Shown piece after piece: positions 7,701 through 12,886 of a stretch of DNA of 12,886 nt. The translations under genes were made by a program, and so were the position numbers. This DNA comes from a bacterium UBA3734. Lineage in GTDB: Bacteria > Bacteroidota > Bacteroidia > Bacteroidales > Bacteroidaceae. The first letter of the stretch is position 1. Every line of letters begins with the position of its first letter. The DNA is taken from assembly GCA_002372575.1 (NCBI GenBank), contig DFHC01000086.1, positions 1-12,886 of the forward strand, given 5' to 3'. Below the pieces are notes generated by a model, which saw nothing but the letters and a program-made list of their open reading frames with translations, was not told the origin of the DNA and ran no database searches.

Positions 7701-9085
7701 CGATGGACAGAATTGGTGCCACCGACAACTTCTTCGAACTCGGCGGAACGTCGCTGATGGTCACGCGAGTCATCATCGAGGCCGACAAAAATGGCCACCA
7801 CATCGCCTACGGAGACATCTTCTCGCATCCAACGCCTCAGCAGATTGCACAATTCATCAGCGGCGACAGGAACGATGCAAATGCCGTCAGTAGCACGTCG
7901 GAAGATGCCCAATACGACTATCGCCCCATCCACACGATGCTGATGCGCAACACGCTGCAAAACTTCCAAAAGGGAGAGCTGCAGAAACTCGGAAACGTGC
8001 TTCTGACCGGCGCAACGGGCTATCTCGGAATCCACGTGCTCAAGGAACTCATCGACCGCGACGACGTGCCTGCCATCTGGTGTATGGTGCGCGCCGAAAA
8101 CGAAGAAAAGGCCGAGCGAAGACTCAAGCAACTCCTTTTCTACTACTTCGGCAAAAACTACAAGGAACTGTTCGGCTCGCGCCTGCACATCGTGCTCGGC
8201 GACGTCACACAGGAAATTGCCGTTGACGGAAAAATAGATGCCGTATTCAACTGTGCAGCCGTCGTGAAACACTTCTCGAAAGGCACGGAAATCGAGGATG
8301 TAAACATCGGAGGAGCAGTCCACTGCGTGATGTTCTGCCTGAAAACTGGAGCGCGGCTTATCCACATTTCAACCTACAGCACCGCCGGACTATCCGTCAA
8401 CGGAGTTCCTCCCCACGACACCGTGCAGACCGAACAAACGCTCTACTACGGCCAGCAAATGGACAACCAGTATGTCCATTCGAAATTCATTGCCGAAAGA
8501 ACCGTTCTCGAGGCCGTCGCCCTGCACGGACTCAACGCGAAGGTGATGCGCGTGGGCAACCTCGCGCCACGCTCCACCGACGGCGAGTTCCAAATCAATT
8601 TCCAGACCAACAGCGCCATGGGACGCATCCGCGTGTTCAAAATGCTCGGCTGCTATCCCTACGAGATGAGTGACGAGCCGATGGAGTTCTCGCCCATCAA
8701 CGAAGTGGCCCACTCCGTCGTACTGCTGTCGCAGACGCCACGCGAATGCACTCTTTTCCATCCCTTCAACAACCACAGCGTCTATTTTGGCGACGTGGTG
8801 GCGCAGCTCGAACAAATCGGTGATGCACCGCAGCAGGTGGAACGGCCGGAGTTCGTCGCTGCGATGGAAACGGCCAAGCAAGACCCAGAGAAAGCCAAGC
8901 AGCTGTCGAGTCTGCTCGCCTATCAAGACATGGCTCACGGACAAGAGTCGTTCGCGATTCCTACCACGAACCACTACACCACGCAGGTGCTCTACCGCCT
9001 TGGGTTCCATTGGAGCACCACGTCGTGGGACTACGTCGGACAATTCATCCGAGCCATTGACGGACTCGGCTATTTCGACGCATAA
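1724..9085 (+). CDS. Nonribosomal peptide synthetase, C-A-T-C-A-T-R, predicted dipeptide aldehyde synthetase
   Basis: This is a 2453-residue protein. The ATG at 1724 is chosen over an upstream TTG because a -7 box lies on the latter; a second ATG at 1730 is also possible. Domains: C1 about 8-415 (HHIIADG, H131-G137); A1 about 440-930 (YTSGSTG from Y591, YGPTE from Y723, catalytic K918); carrier protein 1 about 940-1017 (GLTS, phosphopantetheine Ser976); C2 about 1038-1440 (HHLVIDG, H1161-G1167); A2 about 1460-1970 (YTSGSTG from Y1621, YGPTE from Y1753, K1955); carrier protein 2 about 1971-2046 (GGTS, Ser2010); terminal reductase about 2075-2453 (GATGYLG from G2096; YVHSK, Y2250 and K2254). 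All catalytic motifs look intact. There is no thioesterase or epimerase. Each A domain should load one amino acid, C2 joins them, and the reductase should release a peptide aldehyde (or alcohol) with NAD(P)H. GrsA-aligned codes are DAMFSGLVCK and DAMFSGGIFK; the conserved Asp fits alpha-amino acids, but identities are not assignable. The gene is monocistronic, and phosphopantetheinylation must come from elsewhere. Confidence 0.96.
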   Translation: MPMKPTNSAPLSQSQLGIFSECMQNPEKNLYLISILYKISKDIDLERLRDAIVKAADVHPTFYTRIRLNDEGVAEQYTDKTSPLDIRIDAVADIEAEKPQLRQPIALIGGPLLRFRLLETPDAKYINLQCHHIIADGFSLTVLLQDIDRIYRGEPTDDEALTMADIALAEAKARNGEEWKKDEAWFQEHFACDDVDTTLLPDLEGKDAQLEVIELPVRINPADVKRFCAETGFKPSVFFTAAYALLFARYTGDEQVLFSTIWHGRSNEQLARSFGMFVTTMPCLFHFSDEMTVADLLAQGNVCVTEARKHPHYSFADFCNAQGVQPQLLFSYQGNLFQQLSLDNHPVVSELLNNDDTNAPITAMVFEHHDNYSMRLSYHANRYSSLLMEQLIKSYETIVGQMMDAEKPLRDITPTAVEQLQLLDSFNQTDVPYDDTQTIVSLFQQQVKAHPDNIAVVFKDKQITYSEVDDLSDKIANYLISKGLKNEDVVSILIPRCEWMAIASMGVLKAGCAYQPLDPSYPAERLNFMMQDASAKMLLTTGEDDLLPKLGYISEANIPVFHLENVDSLPSPNTQHPSPNILPSSLFILLYTSGSTGTPKGCQLEHRNLVAFCHWYQRFYGLDEHTRMTAYASYGFDANMMDVYPTLTSGGAVYIIPEELRLDLVALNDYFIESKITHAFMTTQVSFQFAMAIENKSLRYLSTGGEKLSSLEPPSDYHLVNLYGPTETTVCVTSYDVQKTMSNIPIGKANDNLRLYVVDKFGHRLPVGAAGELWVAGPQVSRGYLNRPEKTAEVFIENPFVENSKFNRVYRTGDIVRYLPDGNIEFVGRKDGQVKIRGFRIELKEVETVIRQFPGIKDVTVQAFDEASGGKFIAAYVVGDEQIDIQALNAFILDEKPPYMVPSVTMQIDQIPLNPNGKVDKKTLPKPEKKAQSEAQTAANVPMNVLEKEIHGIIAGITGNNDFDVTTILGFAGLTSIMAIKLAIQVNKRFGVALDSKTLVKTATIQSIENEIIEALLTPQPQNPTATKTQNHITSGPIPLSYAQMGVYVECMKQPASTIYNIPSLITFPKQTDTEALKEALKTLVKAHPLMSVHFGSEGTEIVQIPDLEQLVEIPENTMSEDELARYKHEFAQPFNLRQGPLYRFEIINTDKHVHLLMDIHHLVIDGGSLNVFIQQLCDLMDGKEIEAEEVTYADFVTAEKEAENGEKFQQARDFFQQRLGRCEGATDVQSDLTNPKEQGTTSEVIHPLNFPQVELICRQHNITPAHLILAATFYTLGRFTNNEQLCITTISNGRSNLGIRNTVGMFVNTLAMSANIGEQRVIDFIEETSRNFDATLTHENYPFAQIAADYDLSADIMFAYQVGVLDHYVCQGSELIVENLELDVPKFHIAFFIRENEGMPSICIEYDNGRYSASLIENLARSLSNAVDAFVREPEKPLQGMSLLDQGQTQLLDSFNQTDVPYDETQNIVSLFRKQVATTPDNECVVYHEHRYTYREVDEISDRIAAYIASQGIGNEDVVSVLIPRCEWMVIASMGVLKAGCAYQPLDPSYPAERLNFMMQDASAKMLLTTGEDDLLPKLGYISEANIPVFHLENVDSLPSPNTHHPTPNIQPSSLFILLYTSGSTGTPKGCQLEHRNLVAFCHWYQQHYQVTEKSRVAAYASYGFDACMMDMYPAMTCGASVYIIGDDIRLNLPDLNSYFEANAITHSFMTTQVGYQFATNIDNHSLHSLSVGGEKLSALNPPQNFKMFNGYGPTECTIFTTNYEVKDYEQDIPIGKPLDNLRLYIVDKQFNRLPPGAAGELWVSGPQVSRGYLNRPEKNAEVFIENPFVENSNINTQNSKFIRVYRTGDIVRYLPDGNIQFVGRKDGQVKIRGFRIELKEVEAVIRQFPGIKDVTVQAFDYESGGKFIAAYIVGDGKIDIKSLNDFIGQQKPSYMIPAATMQIDQIPLNQNQKVNRKALPVPVIQAADRDYVAPANDLEKLFCGIFADILTMDRIGATDNFFELGGTSLMVTRVIIEADKNGHHIAYGDIFSHPTPQQIAQFISGDRNDANAVSSTSEDAQYDYRPIHTMLMRNTLQNFQKGELQKLGNVLLTGATGYLGIHVLKELIDRDDVPAIWCMVRAENEEKAERRLKQLLFYYFGKNYKELFGSRLHIVLGDVTQEIAVDGKIDAVFNCAAVVKHFSKGTEIEDVNIGGAVHCVMFCLKTGARLIHISTYSTAGLSVNGVPPHDTVQTEQTLYYGQQMDNQYVHSKFIAERTVLEAVALHGLNAKVMRVGNLAPRSTDGEFQINFQTNSAMGRIRVFKMLGCYPYEMSDEPMEFSPINEVAHSVVLLSQTPRECTLFHPFNNHSVYFGDVVAQLEQIGDAPQQVERPEFVAAMETAKQDPEKAKQLSSLLAYQDMAHGQESFAIPTTNHYTTQVLYRLGFHWSTTSWDYVGQFIRAIDGLGYFDA
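3430..3464 (+). repeat. Heptanucleotide array, 5 units, module 1 A domain
   Basis: Five contiguous 7-bp units in the order CCCATCA, CCCAACA, CCCAACA, CCCATCA, CCCAACA. They encode the low-complexity Pro/Ser/Asn segment PSPNTQHPSPN in the loop between motifs A2 and A3, a place where A domains vary in length. Loss or gain of any number of units not divisible by three would shift the frame. Confidence 0.85.
4128..4141 (+). repeat. Heptanucleotide array, 2 units of AAAATTC, module 1 A domain
   Basis: Two AAAATTC units (4128-4134, 4135-4141) encode part of ENSKFN in the loop between motifs A6 (GELWVAGPQVSRGY) and A7 (YRTGD). The homologous place in module 2 has five units. Confidence 0.75.
4797..4829 (+). 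repeat. Low-complexity CA/A-rich linker between carrier protein 1 and C2
   Basis: The stretch contains approximate 8-bp units (CACAAAAA, CACAAAAT, CACATAAC). It encodes a Thr/Gln/Asn/Pro-rich inter-module linker just before the C2 motif LSYAQMGVYVECM. Flexible linkers are normal here; its simple-repeat DNA resembles the origin of the A-domain arrays. Confidence 0.5.
6520..6554 (+). repeat. Heptanucleotide array, 5 units, module 2 A domain
   Basis: Five 7-bp units in the order CCCATCA, CCCAACA, CCCATCA, CCCAACA, CCCAACA. The count equals module 1 but the order of the variant units differs, so the array has been rearranged or re-copied since duplication. It encodes PSPNTHHPTPN in the A2-A3 loop. 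Confidence 0.85.
7218..7252 (+). repeat. Heptanucleotide array, 5 units, module 2 A domain
   Basis: Units are AAAATTC, AAACATC, AACACTC, AAAATTC, AAAATTC. Compared with the two units in module 1 this is +3 units, i.e. 21 bp and 7 residues (segment NSNINTQNSKF). The frame is preserved precisely because the copy difference is three. Confidence 0.85.
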
Positions 9086-9101
9086 AATCTGGGGGAAACG
9101 T

Positions 9102-9404
9102 CTATTCGAACGTGAAAATACTGGTGAAACCCGTCAGTTCAAACACGCTCTTGATGTCGTCATTGACGTGACGCATCGTAACACTGCGACCTTTCGCCTT
9201 CGCATCCTTCAAGATGCGAAGCAGAATGCGCAGGCCACTGGAGGCGATGTATTCCAAGCCGGTGCAGTCGAAAACGATGTCTTTGCCCTTGTTTTCATAC
9301 AGTGGTTGCAACTTCTCCTCAACCTCCACAGCTGCAGCCGTGTCCATCTCGCCCACAAGCGTGGCAACAATCTTGCCGTCGATTTCTTGAATGTCTGTCT
9401 TCAT
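9102..9404 (-). CDS. STAS-domain protein, anti-sigma factor antagonist type
   Basis: The 100 residues are essentially one STAS domain, the usual length for SpoIIAA/RsbV-like proteins. The signature is the loop-helix around DCTGLEYIASSGLRILLRI: Ser55 aligns by eye with the phosphorylated serine of RsbV/SpoIIAA (adjacent Ser56 is the alternative), and the usual Asp just before it is Ala here. Family role: unphosphorylated, the cytoplasmic protein binds a kinase/anti-sigma or another partner; phosphorylated, it is inactive. It lies 21 bp downstream of the PP2C phosphatase gene on the same strand, so the two are probably co-transcribed and the STAS protein is the likely phosphatase substrate. No RsbW-like kinase gene is in the window. 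It ends 16 bp from the NRPS stop, tail to tail. Confidence 0.9.
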   Translation of the reverse strand: MKTDIQEIDGKIVATLVGEMDTAAAVEVEEKLQPLYENKGKDIVFDCTGLEYIASSGLRILLRILKDAKAKGRSVTMRHVNDDIKSVFELTGFTSIFTFE

Positions 9405-9425
9405 TTTATTATACGTGTTTATGTG

Positions 9426-11210
9426 TTAAATCGTTTGATTGCGCAGATAGCGAATCGCCAGCATCGTCAGGTCGTCGCTCTGCTCGGCGTCCTCTACAAA
9501 ATGGTTCACCGCGTCGGTCATCCGCTCTATCAGCGTCTGGCAATCCTCGCCCGCCGACACTGTTTCCAACATACGCTGCTGGCCAAACAGCTTGTGCTCG
9601 CGGTTTTTTGCTTCCGTCAAGCCGTCGGTATAGAGGAACAGCGTCATACCAGTATCAATCTGAATGGTCTGTTCCGTGTATTTCACATCGTCGAACACCC
9701 CCAAGGGCAGATGCGGGTTGGCGTCTAAAAGTCCCTGCCCCACTACTACCGGACGGTCGTGGCCGGCATCGCAATAGTGTAGTCGGCCCGTCGGAAGGTC
9801 GAGAACACCGATGAAAAACGTAATGAACATACTCGACTCGTTGTTCTCACACAGCATTTCGTTCATGGTCTGCATAACGCGGTCGGGATGGCTGTCGTTG
9901 GCCGTGGTGACACGGAAAAGCGAATGCGCCTGTGCCATCACCATCGCCGACGGAACACCTTTCCCGCTCACGTCGCCAATGCAGAAAAACAACTTTTCGT
10001 CGCGAATGAAAAAGTCGAACAAATCTCCGCCCACCTCTCGAGCCGGAACCAAATGTCCGAAAATATCGAGGTCGCTACGCTCTGGGAAAGGTGGAAACTG
10101 CTTGGGCAACATCGACTGCTGGATGCTCTTCGCAATGCGCAACTCACCGCCGATGCGTTCCTGCTCCATATCAGCCTGATGCAGACGCATGACGCTGTTC
10201 ACGGTACGGTAGATGATGATACCAACCAGCAGGAATCCCGCCAGCATCAGCAAAGCAATGAACAGGCGCATCTGCCAGAGTTTCCCGTACACCTCTCCGT
10301 CGTAGCACACAAGAGCCACCTGCCAATGGGGGCTTTTCTCCATGCTGAGGTAGTAAATGTAGCCCTTGTCCTTCTTCAGTGAATCATAGAATTCTATCAT
10401 CCTGATATGGTCGTCACGATTCACCTCTACGCGCTCAACCGTACTGTCGTTAATCAGGGTAACTACACGATGAAGTCGCTTCTTCTCCACATTTTTTTCC
10501 GATGGTCCTGCAATCAGCTGGCCGTCGTAGGTCATAAACAAATCGAACGACGTGTCGTAATGGTTTCTGGCATTCAGCGTGTCGCCCAACCACGAGAGCG
10601 AAACGTCCAAGCCGCACACGGCAATCAGGCTATCTCGCTCGTCGAGGAGCGGATAGGAATAGGTCGTCAGCGAAAACGTGCCCGATGCACCCTGGTATTC
10701 GTAAGGGTCGCTCCAGAAAGGCTGCTTTTCGGCCATCATCTTCTGAAAACCTGGGTGCTGCGTATAGTCGTGACCGTCCAGCCCTCCAATCTGCTCTTCT
10801 TTGATGACACCGCCACTTTCATAGACATACGGCTCAAACAGGCGCCCCTTCTGCGGGTAGTAATCAGGTGCAAAAGCAAAAAATCCACCCATCACCTTGT
10901 CGTTCACCGCCACCAACCTACGCGCCACGGCAAACATCGAGTCAGGATGAGGCAGGTTCCGTTTGATGTCCCACAACTGCTCCTCAAGTGTCTGTTCGGC
11001 CGATTCGAGTGTCTGCCTGAGAATATAGGTCTTCACGTTCAACTCAGTCAGCACGTGATGCTCCAACTCGTTTTCCAGCAGTTTGCGCGCGTAGTAGTAT
11101 TGCACAGCTGAAATCAGTTCCAGCAGCACAGCCGCCAAGACGACAATGCCCAGACTCCGTCTCCAGCTCAAATATCTTTTTTTGCCATTTTTCTTCCCAA
11201 TTTCGCCCAT
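9426..11210 (-). CDS. Membrane Cache-sensor PP2C-type serine phosphatase (SpoIIE/RsbU-like)
   Basis: This is a 594-residue protein. A basic N-terminus (KKNGKKRYLSWRR) is followed by a first membrane helix at about 20-38, a periplasmic region at about 40-312 with the look of a double-Cache ligand-binding domain (GGFFAFAP, then WSDPYEYQGASGTFSLTTYSYPL and GLDVSLSWL), and a second membrane helix at about 316-334. A short helical linker with no recognisable HAMP (ELRIAKSIQQSMLP) leads into the phosphatase domain at about 375-590. Metal-binding motifs are intact: GGD (D396), GDVSGKG (D413), YTDG (D529) and SDD (D579/D580). Family role: in response to a periplasmic ligand it dephosphorylates an STAS-domain protein, here most plausibly the product of the gene 21 bp downstream. 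The ATG at 11210 fits a promoter 50 bp upstream with both -33 and -7 boxes. The ligand is unknown. Confidence 0.92.
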   Translation of the reverse strand: MGEIGKKNGKKRYLSWRRSLGIVVLAAVLLELISAVQYYYARKLLENELEHHVLTELNVKTYILRQTLESAEQTLEEQLWDIKRNLPHPDSMFAVARRLVAVNDKVMGGFFAFAPDYYPQKGRLFEPYVYESGGVIKEEQIGGLDGHDYTQHPGFQKMMAEKQPFWSDPYEYQGASGTFSLTTYSYPLLDERDSLIAVCGLDVSLSWLGDTLNARNHYDTSFDLFMTYDGQLIAGPSEKNVEKKRLHRVVTLINDSTVERVEVNRDDHIRMIEFYDSLKKDKGYIYYLSMEKSPHWQVALVCYDGEVYGKLWQMRLFIALLMLAGFLLVGIIIYRTVNSVMRLHQADMEQERIGGELRIAKSIQQSMLPKQFPPFPERSDLDIFGHLVPAREVGGDLFDFFIRDEKLFFCIGDVSGKGVPSAMVMAQAHSLFRVTTANDSHPDRVMQTMNEMLCENNESSMFITFFIGVLDLPTGRLHYCDAGHDRPVVVGQGLLDANPHLPLGVFDDVKYTEQTIQIDTGMTLFLYTDGLTEAKNREHKLFGQQRMLETVSAGEDCQTLIERMTDAVNHFVEDAEQSDDLTMLAIRYLRNQTI

Positions 11211-11259
11211 TTCTTCGATTTCAGGTATTCTTTCTGCTCAGTTTGCAGTGTTATGAGTG

Positions 11260-11290
11260 CAAAGATAATGTTTTTCGTTGAAACTGCAAA
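11260..11290 (-). promoter_or_regulatory. Promoter of the phosphatase-STAS operon
   Basis: On the minus strand this reads TTTG (11287-11290), a 19-bp spacer, then TATCTTTG (11260-11267). That is a full match to the Bacteroidetes TTTG-N19-TAnnTTTG promoter. The start codon at 11210 gives a leader of roughly 40-45 nt. Confidence 0.8.
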
Positions 11291-11303
11291 AAATAAAAAA
11301 AGG

Positions 11304-11325
11304 AATCAGCAATTTTGTGTTGATT
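11304..11325. other. Small inverted repeat in the divergent intergenic region
   Basis: An 8-bp stem with one G-T pair (AATCAGCA at 11304-11311, TGTTGATT at 11318-11325) encloses a 6-nt loop. It lies just upstream of the -33 box of the phosphatase promoter and about 115 bp before the MFS promoter. It could be an operator or chance in AT-rich DNA. The rest of 11211-11479 (269 bp) holds the two promoters and nothing else I can recognise. Confidence 0.25.
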
Positions 11326-11441
11326 ACTTTTTGCGTCGATTGCTTCTGCATAACATCCCACACGCCCTACCCCTCATGATCGTTGCAAATTGATGTAATC
11401 GAAAAAACTGCGCAAAAATAGAGAATTCCAATTTAATTTAT

Positions 11442-11449
11442 TAACTTTG
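11442..11449 (+). promoter_or_regulatory. -7 promoter box for the MFS gene
   Basis: TAACTTTG matches TAnnTTTG and lies 30 bp before the ATG at 11480. No TTTG is found at the expected -33 position. The leader is A-rich with no Shine-Dalgarno sequence, as is common in this phylum. Confidence 0.6.
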
Positions 11450-11479
11450 CACCCAGATTTTACCAAAAACTATTAAAAA

Positions 11480-12886
11480 ATGTCACAAACAATTCAAAAA
11501 ACACTCCGCGACTCGGCTGGAATGAGATGGACAGCCCTGTTGCTCTTGGCTTTGGCCATGTTCTGTTCATACATCTTCATGGACATCCTCTCACCCATCA
11601 AAGACCTCATGCAGGAAACGCGCGGCTGGGACTCCACCGCCTTCGGCACGATGCAAGGCTCTGAGGTGTTCCTCAACGTGTTCGTGTTCTTCCTGATTTT
11701 CGCTGGCATCATCCTCGACAAGATGGGGGTGCGCTTCACGGCGGTGCTCTCGGGTGCCGTGATGCTCGTCGGTGCCGTCATCAAGTGGTATGCAGTGGCT
11801 GAATCGTTCGCTGGAAGCGGACTGGAAACGTGGTTCACGAACAACCTGAACTACATTCCGCTGTTCGACGAACTCGGCGTGTCGCCGTTCTACGAAGGAA
11901 TGCCTGCGTCGGCCAAGTTTGCCGCCGTCGGATTCATGATTTTTGGCTGTGGTTGCGAAATGGCAGGCATCACCGTGTCGCGTGGTATCGTCAAGTGGTT
12001 CAAAGGCCGCGAAATGGCGTTGGCAATGGGTTCTGAAATGGCATTGGCACGTCTCGGCGTGGCCACGTGCATGATTTTCTCGCCCTTCTTCGCCAAACTC
12101 GGCGGACAAATCAGCGTCACGCGAAGCGTCGCCTTCGGCGTTGTGCTCATGTGCATCGCTTTAATCATGTTTGTAGTTTATTTCTTCATGGACAAGAAAC
12201 TCGATTCACAGACGGGCGAGGCTGAAGAAAAAGACGACCCGTTCAAGGTTTCGGACATCGGTAAAATCCTTTCCGACAGCGGTTTCTGGCTCGTCGCACT
12301 GCTTTGCGTGCTCTACTATTCGGCCATTTTCCCGTTCCAGAAATACGCCGTGAACATGCTCCAGTGCAACCTCACGCTGACCGAACCTGCTGCCGATTCG
12401 TTCTGGGCAAGTCCCAAGGTCACCATCGTCCAGTATGTCATCATGCTCATCGTGGCTGCGGCTGGTTTCTCGTCGAATTTCATGAAAGACAAGGCGAAGA
12501 AATACGGTCTTCTCGGCCTGTCCTTCGTCGCCCTCGTCACCTATTGCTACATGGGCTACATGCGTCAGTCGGCAGAGTCGATTTTCGCCGTTTTCCCGCT
12601 TCTGGCCGTGCTGATTACACCGATTTTGGGAAGCTATGTCGATCACAAGGGTAAGGCTGCTTCGATGCTCGTTTTAGGCTCGCTGCTGCTGATTGCCTGC
12701 CACCTGACCTTCGCATTCGTACTCCCGATGTTCAAAGGCAACACCGTTGGCGGCATCATCATCGCCTATGTCACGATTCTGGTGCTTGGTTCGTCGTTCT
12801 CGCTCGTGCCCGCATCACTCTGGCCTTCAGTTCCCAAGCTCGTCGATGCCAAGGTGATTGGCTCTGCCTATGCCCTGATTTTCTGG
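11480..12886 (+). CDS. MFS transporter (MFSD1-like), 3' end outside window
   Basis: This frame is open from the ATG at 11480 to the window edge, 469 residues with no stop. It is a polytopic inner-membrane protein with many 18-22 residue hydrophobic segments (for example about 16-38, 64-80, 86-103, 147-170, 216-236, 268-284, 316-334, 343-360, 368-386, 394-416, 424-446). MFS motif A is present in both halves: GIILDKMGVR (76-85) in the N-half and GSYVDHKGKA (384-393) in the C-half. The pattern GREMALAMGSEMALARLG and the C-terminal SLVPASLWPSVPKLV..IGSAY recall the MFSD1-like branch, which is common in Bacteroidetes; this subfamily call is from memory. Substrate is not known; animal MFSD1 moves dipeptides. 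The ATG is supported by the -7 box 30 bp upstream. Confidence 0.88.
   Translation, partial: MSQTIQKTLRDSAGMRWTALLLLALAMFCSYIFMDILSPIKDLMQETRGWDSTAFGTMQGSEVFLNVFVFFLIFAGIILDKMGVRFTAVLSGAVMLVGAVIKWYAVAESFAGSGLETWFTNNLNYIPLFDELGVSPFYEGMPASAKFAAVGFMIFGCGCEMAGITVSRGIVKWFKGREMALAMGSEMALARLGVATCMIFSPFFAKLGGQISVTRSVAFGVVLMCIALIMFVVYFFMDKKLDSQTGEAEEKDDPFKVSDIGKILSDSGFWLVALLCVLYYSAIFPFQKYAVNMLQCNLTLTEPAADSFWASPKVTIVQYVIMLIVAAAGFSSNFMKDKAKKYGLLGLSFVALVTYCYMGYMRQSAESIFAVFPLLAVLITPILGSYVDHKGKAASMLVLGSLLLIACHLTFAFVLPMFKGNTVGGIIIAYVTILVLGSSFSLVPASLWPSVPKLVDAKVIGSAYALIFW

Noticed and set aside
7244..8365. 373-residue minus-strand open frame
   Set aside because: It is a shadow of the NRPS A2, carrier and reductase regions, where the plus frame has intact catalytic motifs; a related shadow occurs opposite A1, as expected from the duplicated DNA.
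8670..9728. 352-residue plus-strand frame crossing the NRPS end
   Set aside because: It runs through the NRPS end in another frame and then antisense to the STAS and phosphatase genes; it has no domain of its own.

Overview
The window looks like a chromosomal segment of a Bacteroidales bacterium, most likely Prevotella or a close relative. The evidence is repeated -7 promoter boxes of the Bacteroidetes form TAnnTTTG close upstream of genes, A-rich leaders without Shine-Dalgarno sequences, and the types of protein present. It contains five protein-coding loci plus one gene tail, and no RNA genes, insertion sequences or CRISPR arrays that I can see.

Layout: (1) 2-211 (+) is the 3' end of an S9-family serine peptidase / alpha-beta hydrolase, closed by a bidirectional terminator at 236-266. 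(2) 292-1608 (-) encodes an outer-membrane beta-barrel of the alginate-export type. (3) A 115-bp AT-rich divergent promoter region separates it from 1724-9085 (+), a 2453-residue nonribosomal peptide synthetase ordered C-A-T-C-A-T-R. (4) Convergent with it, only 16 bp away, is a two-gene minus-strand operon: a membrane Cache-sensor/PP2C (SpoIIE/RsbU-like) phosphatase at 9426-11210 and an STAS-domain anti-anti-sigma-like protein at 9102-9404. (5) A 269-bp divergent intergenic region leads to an MFS transporter at 11480 (+) that runs off the window.

The centrepiece is the NRPS. Two complete modules followed by an NAD(P)H-dependent reductase domain predict a dipeptide released as an aldehyde, possibly N-acylated because the protein begins with a condensation domain. 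Peptide aldehydes of this architecture from gut bacteria are known to inhibit cysteine or serine proteases or to cyclise to pyrazinones. The two A-domain specificity codes, read by aligning to GrsA, are DAMFSGLVCK and DAMFSGGIFK. They match no standard code I remember, so the amino acids are not assigned. It appears to be a one-gene pathway: no phosphopantetheinyl transferase, MbtH protein or obvious dedicated exporter lies in the window.

Two sequence-level features of the NRPS stand out. The two A domains are a mosaic: nearly identical DNA flanks a divergent segment of equal length that carries nine of the ten specificity residues. Each A domain also carries two heptanucleotide repeat arrays in surface-loop positions, at homologous places in both modules. 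One of these arrays differs between modules by exactly three units (21 nt), so the frame is kept. The phosphatase/STAS pair is a partner-switching type regulatory module without its kinase in view; no sequence evidence links it to the NRPS beyond adjacency.
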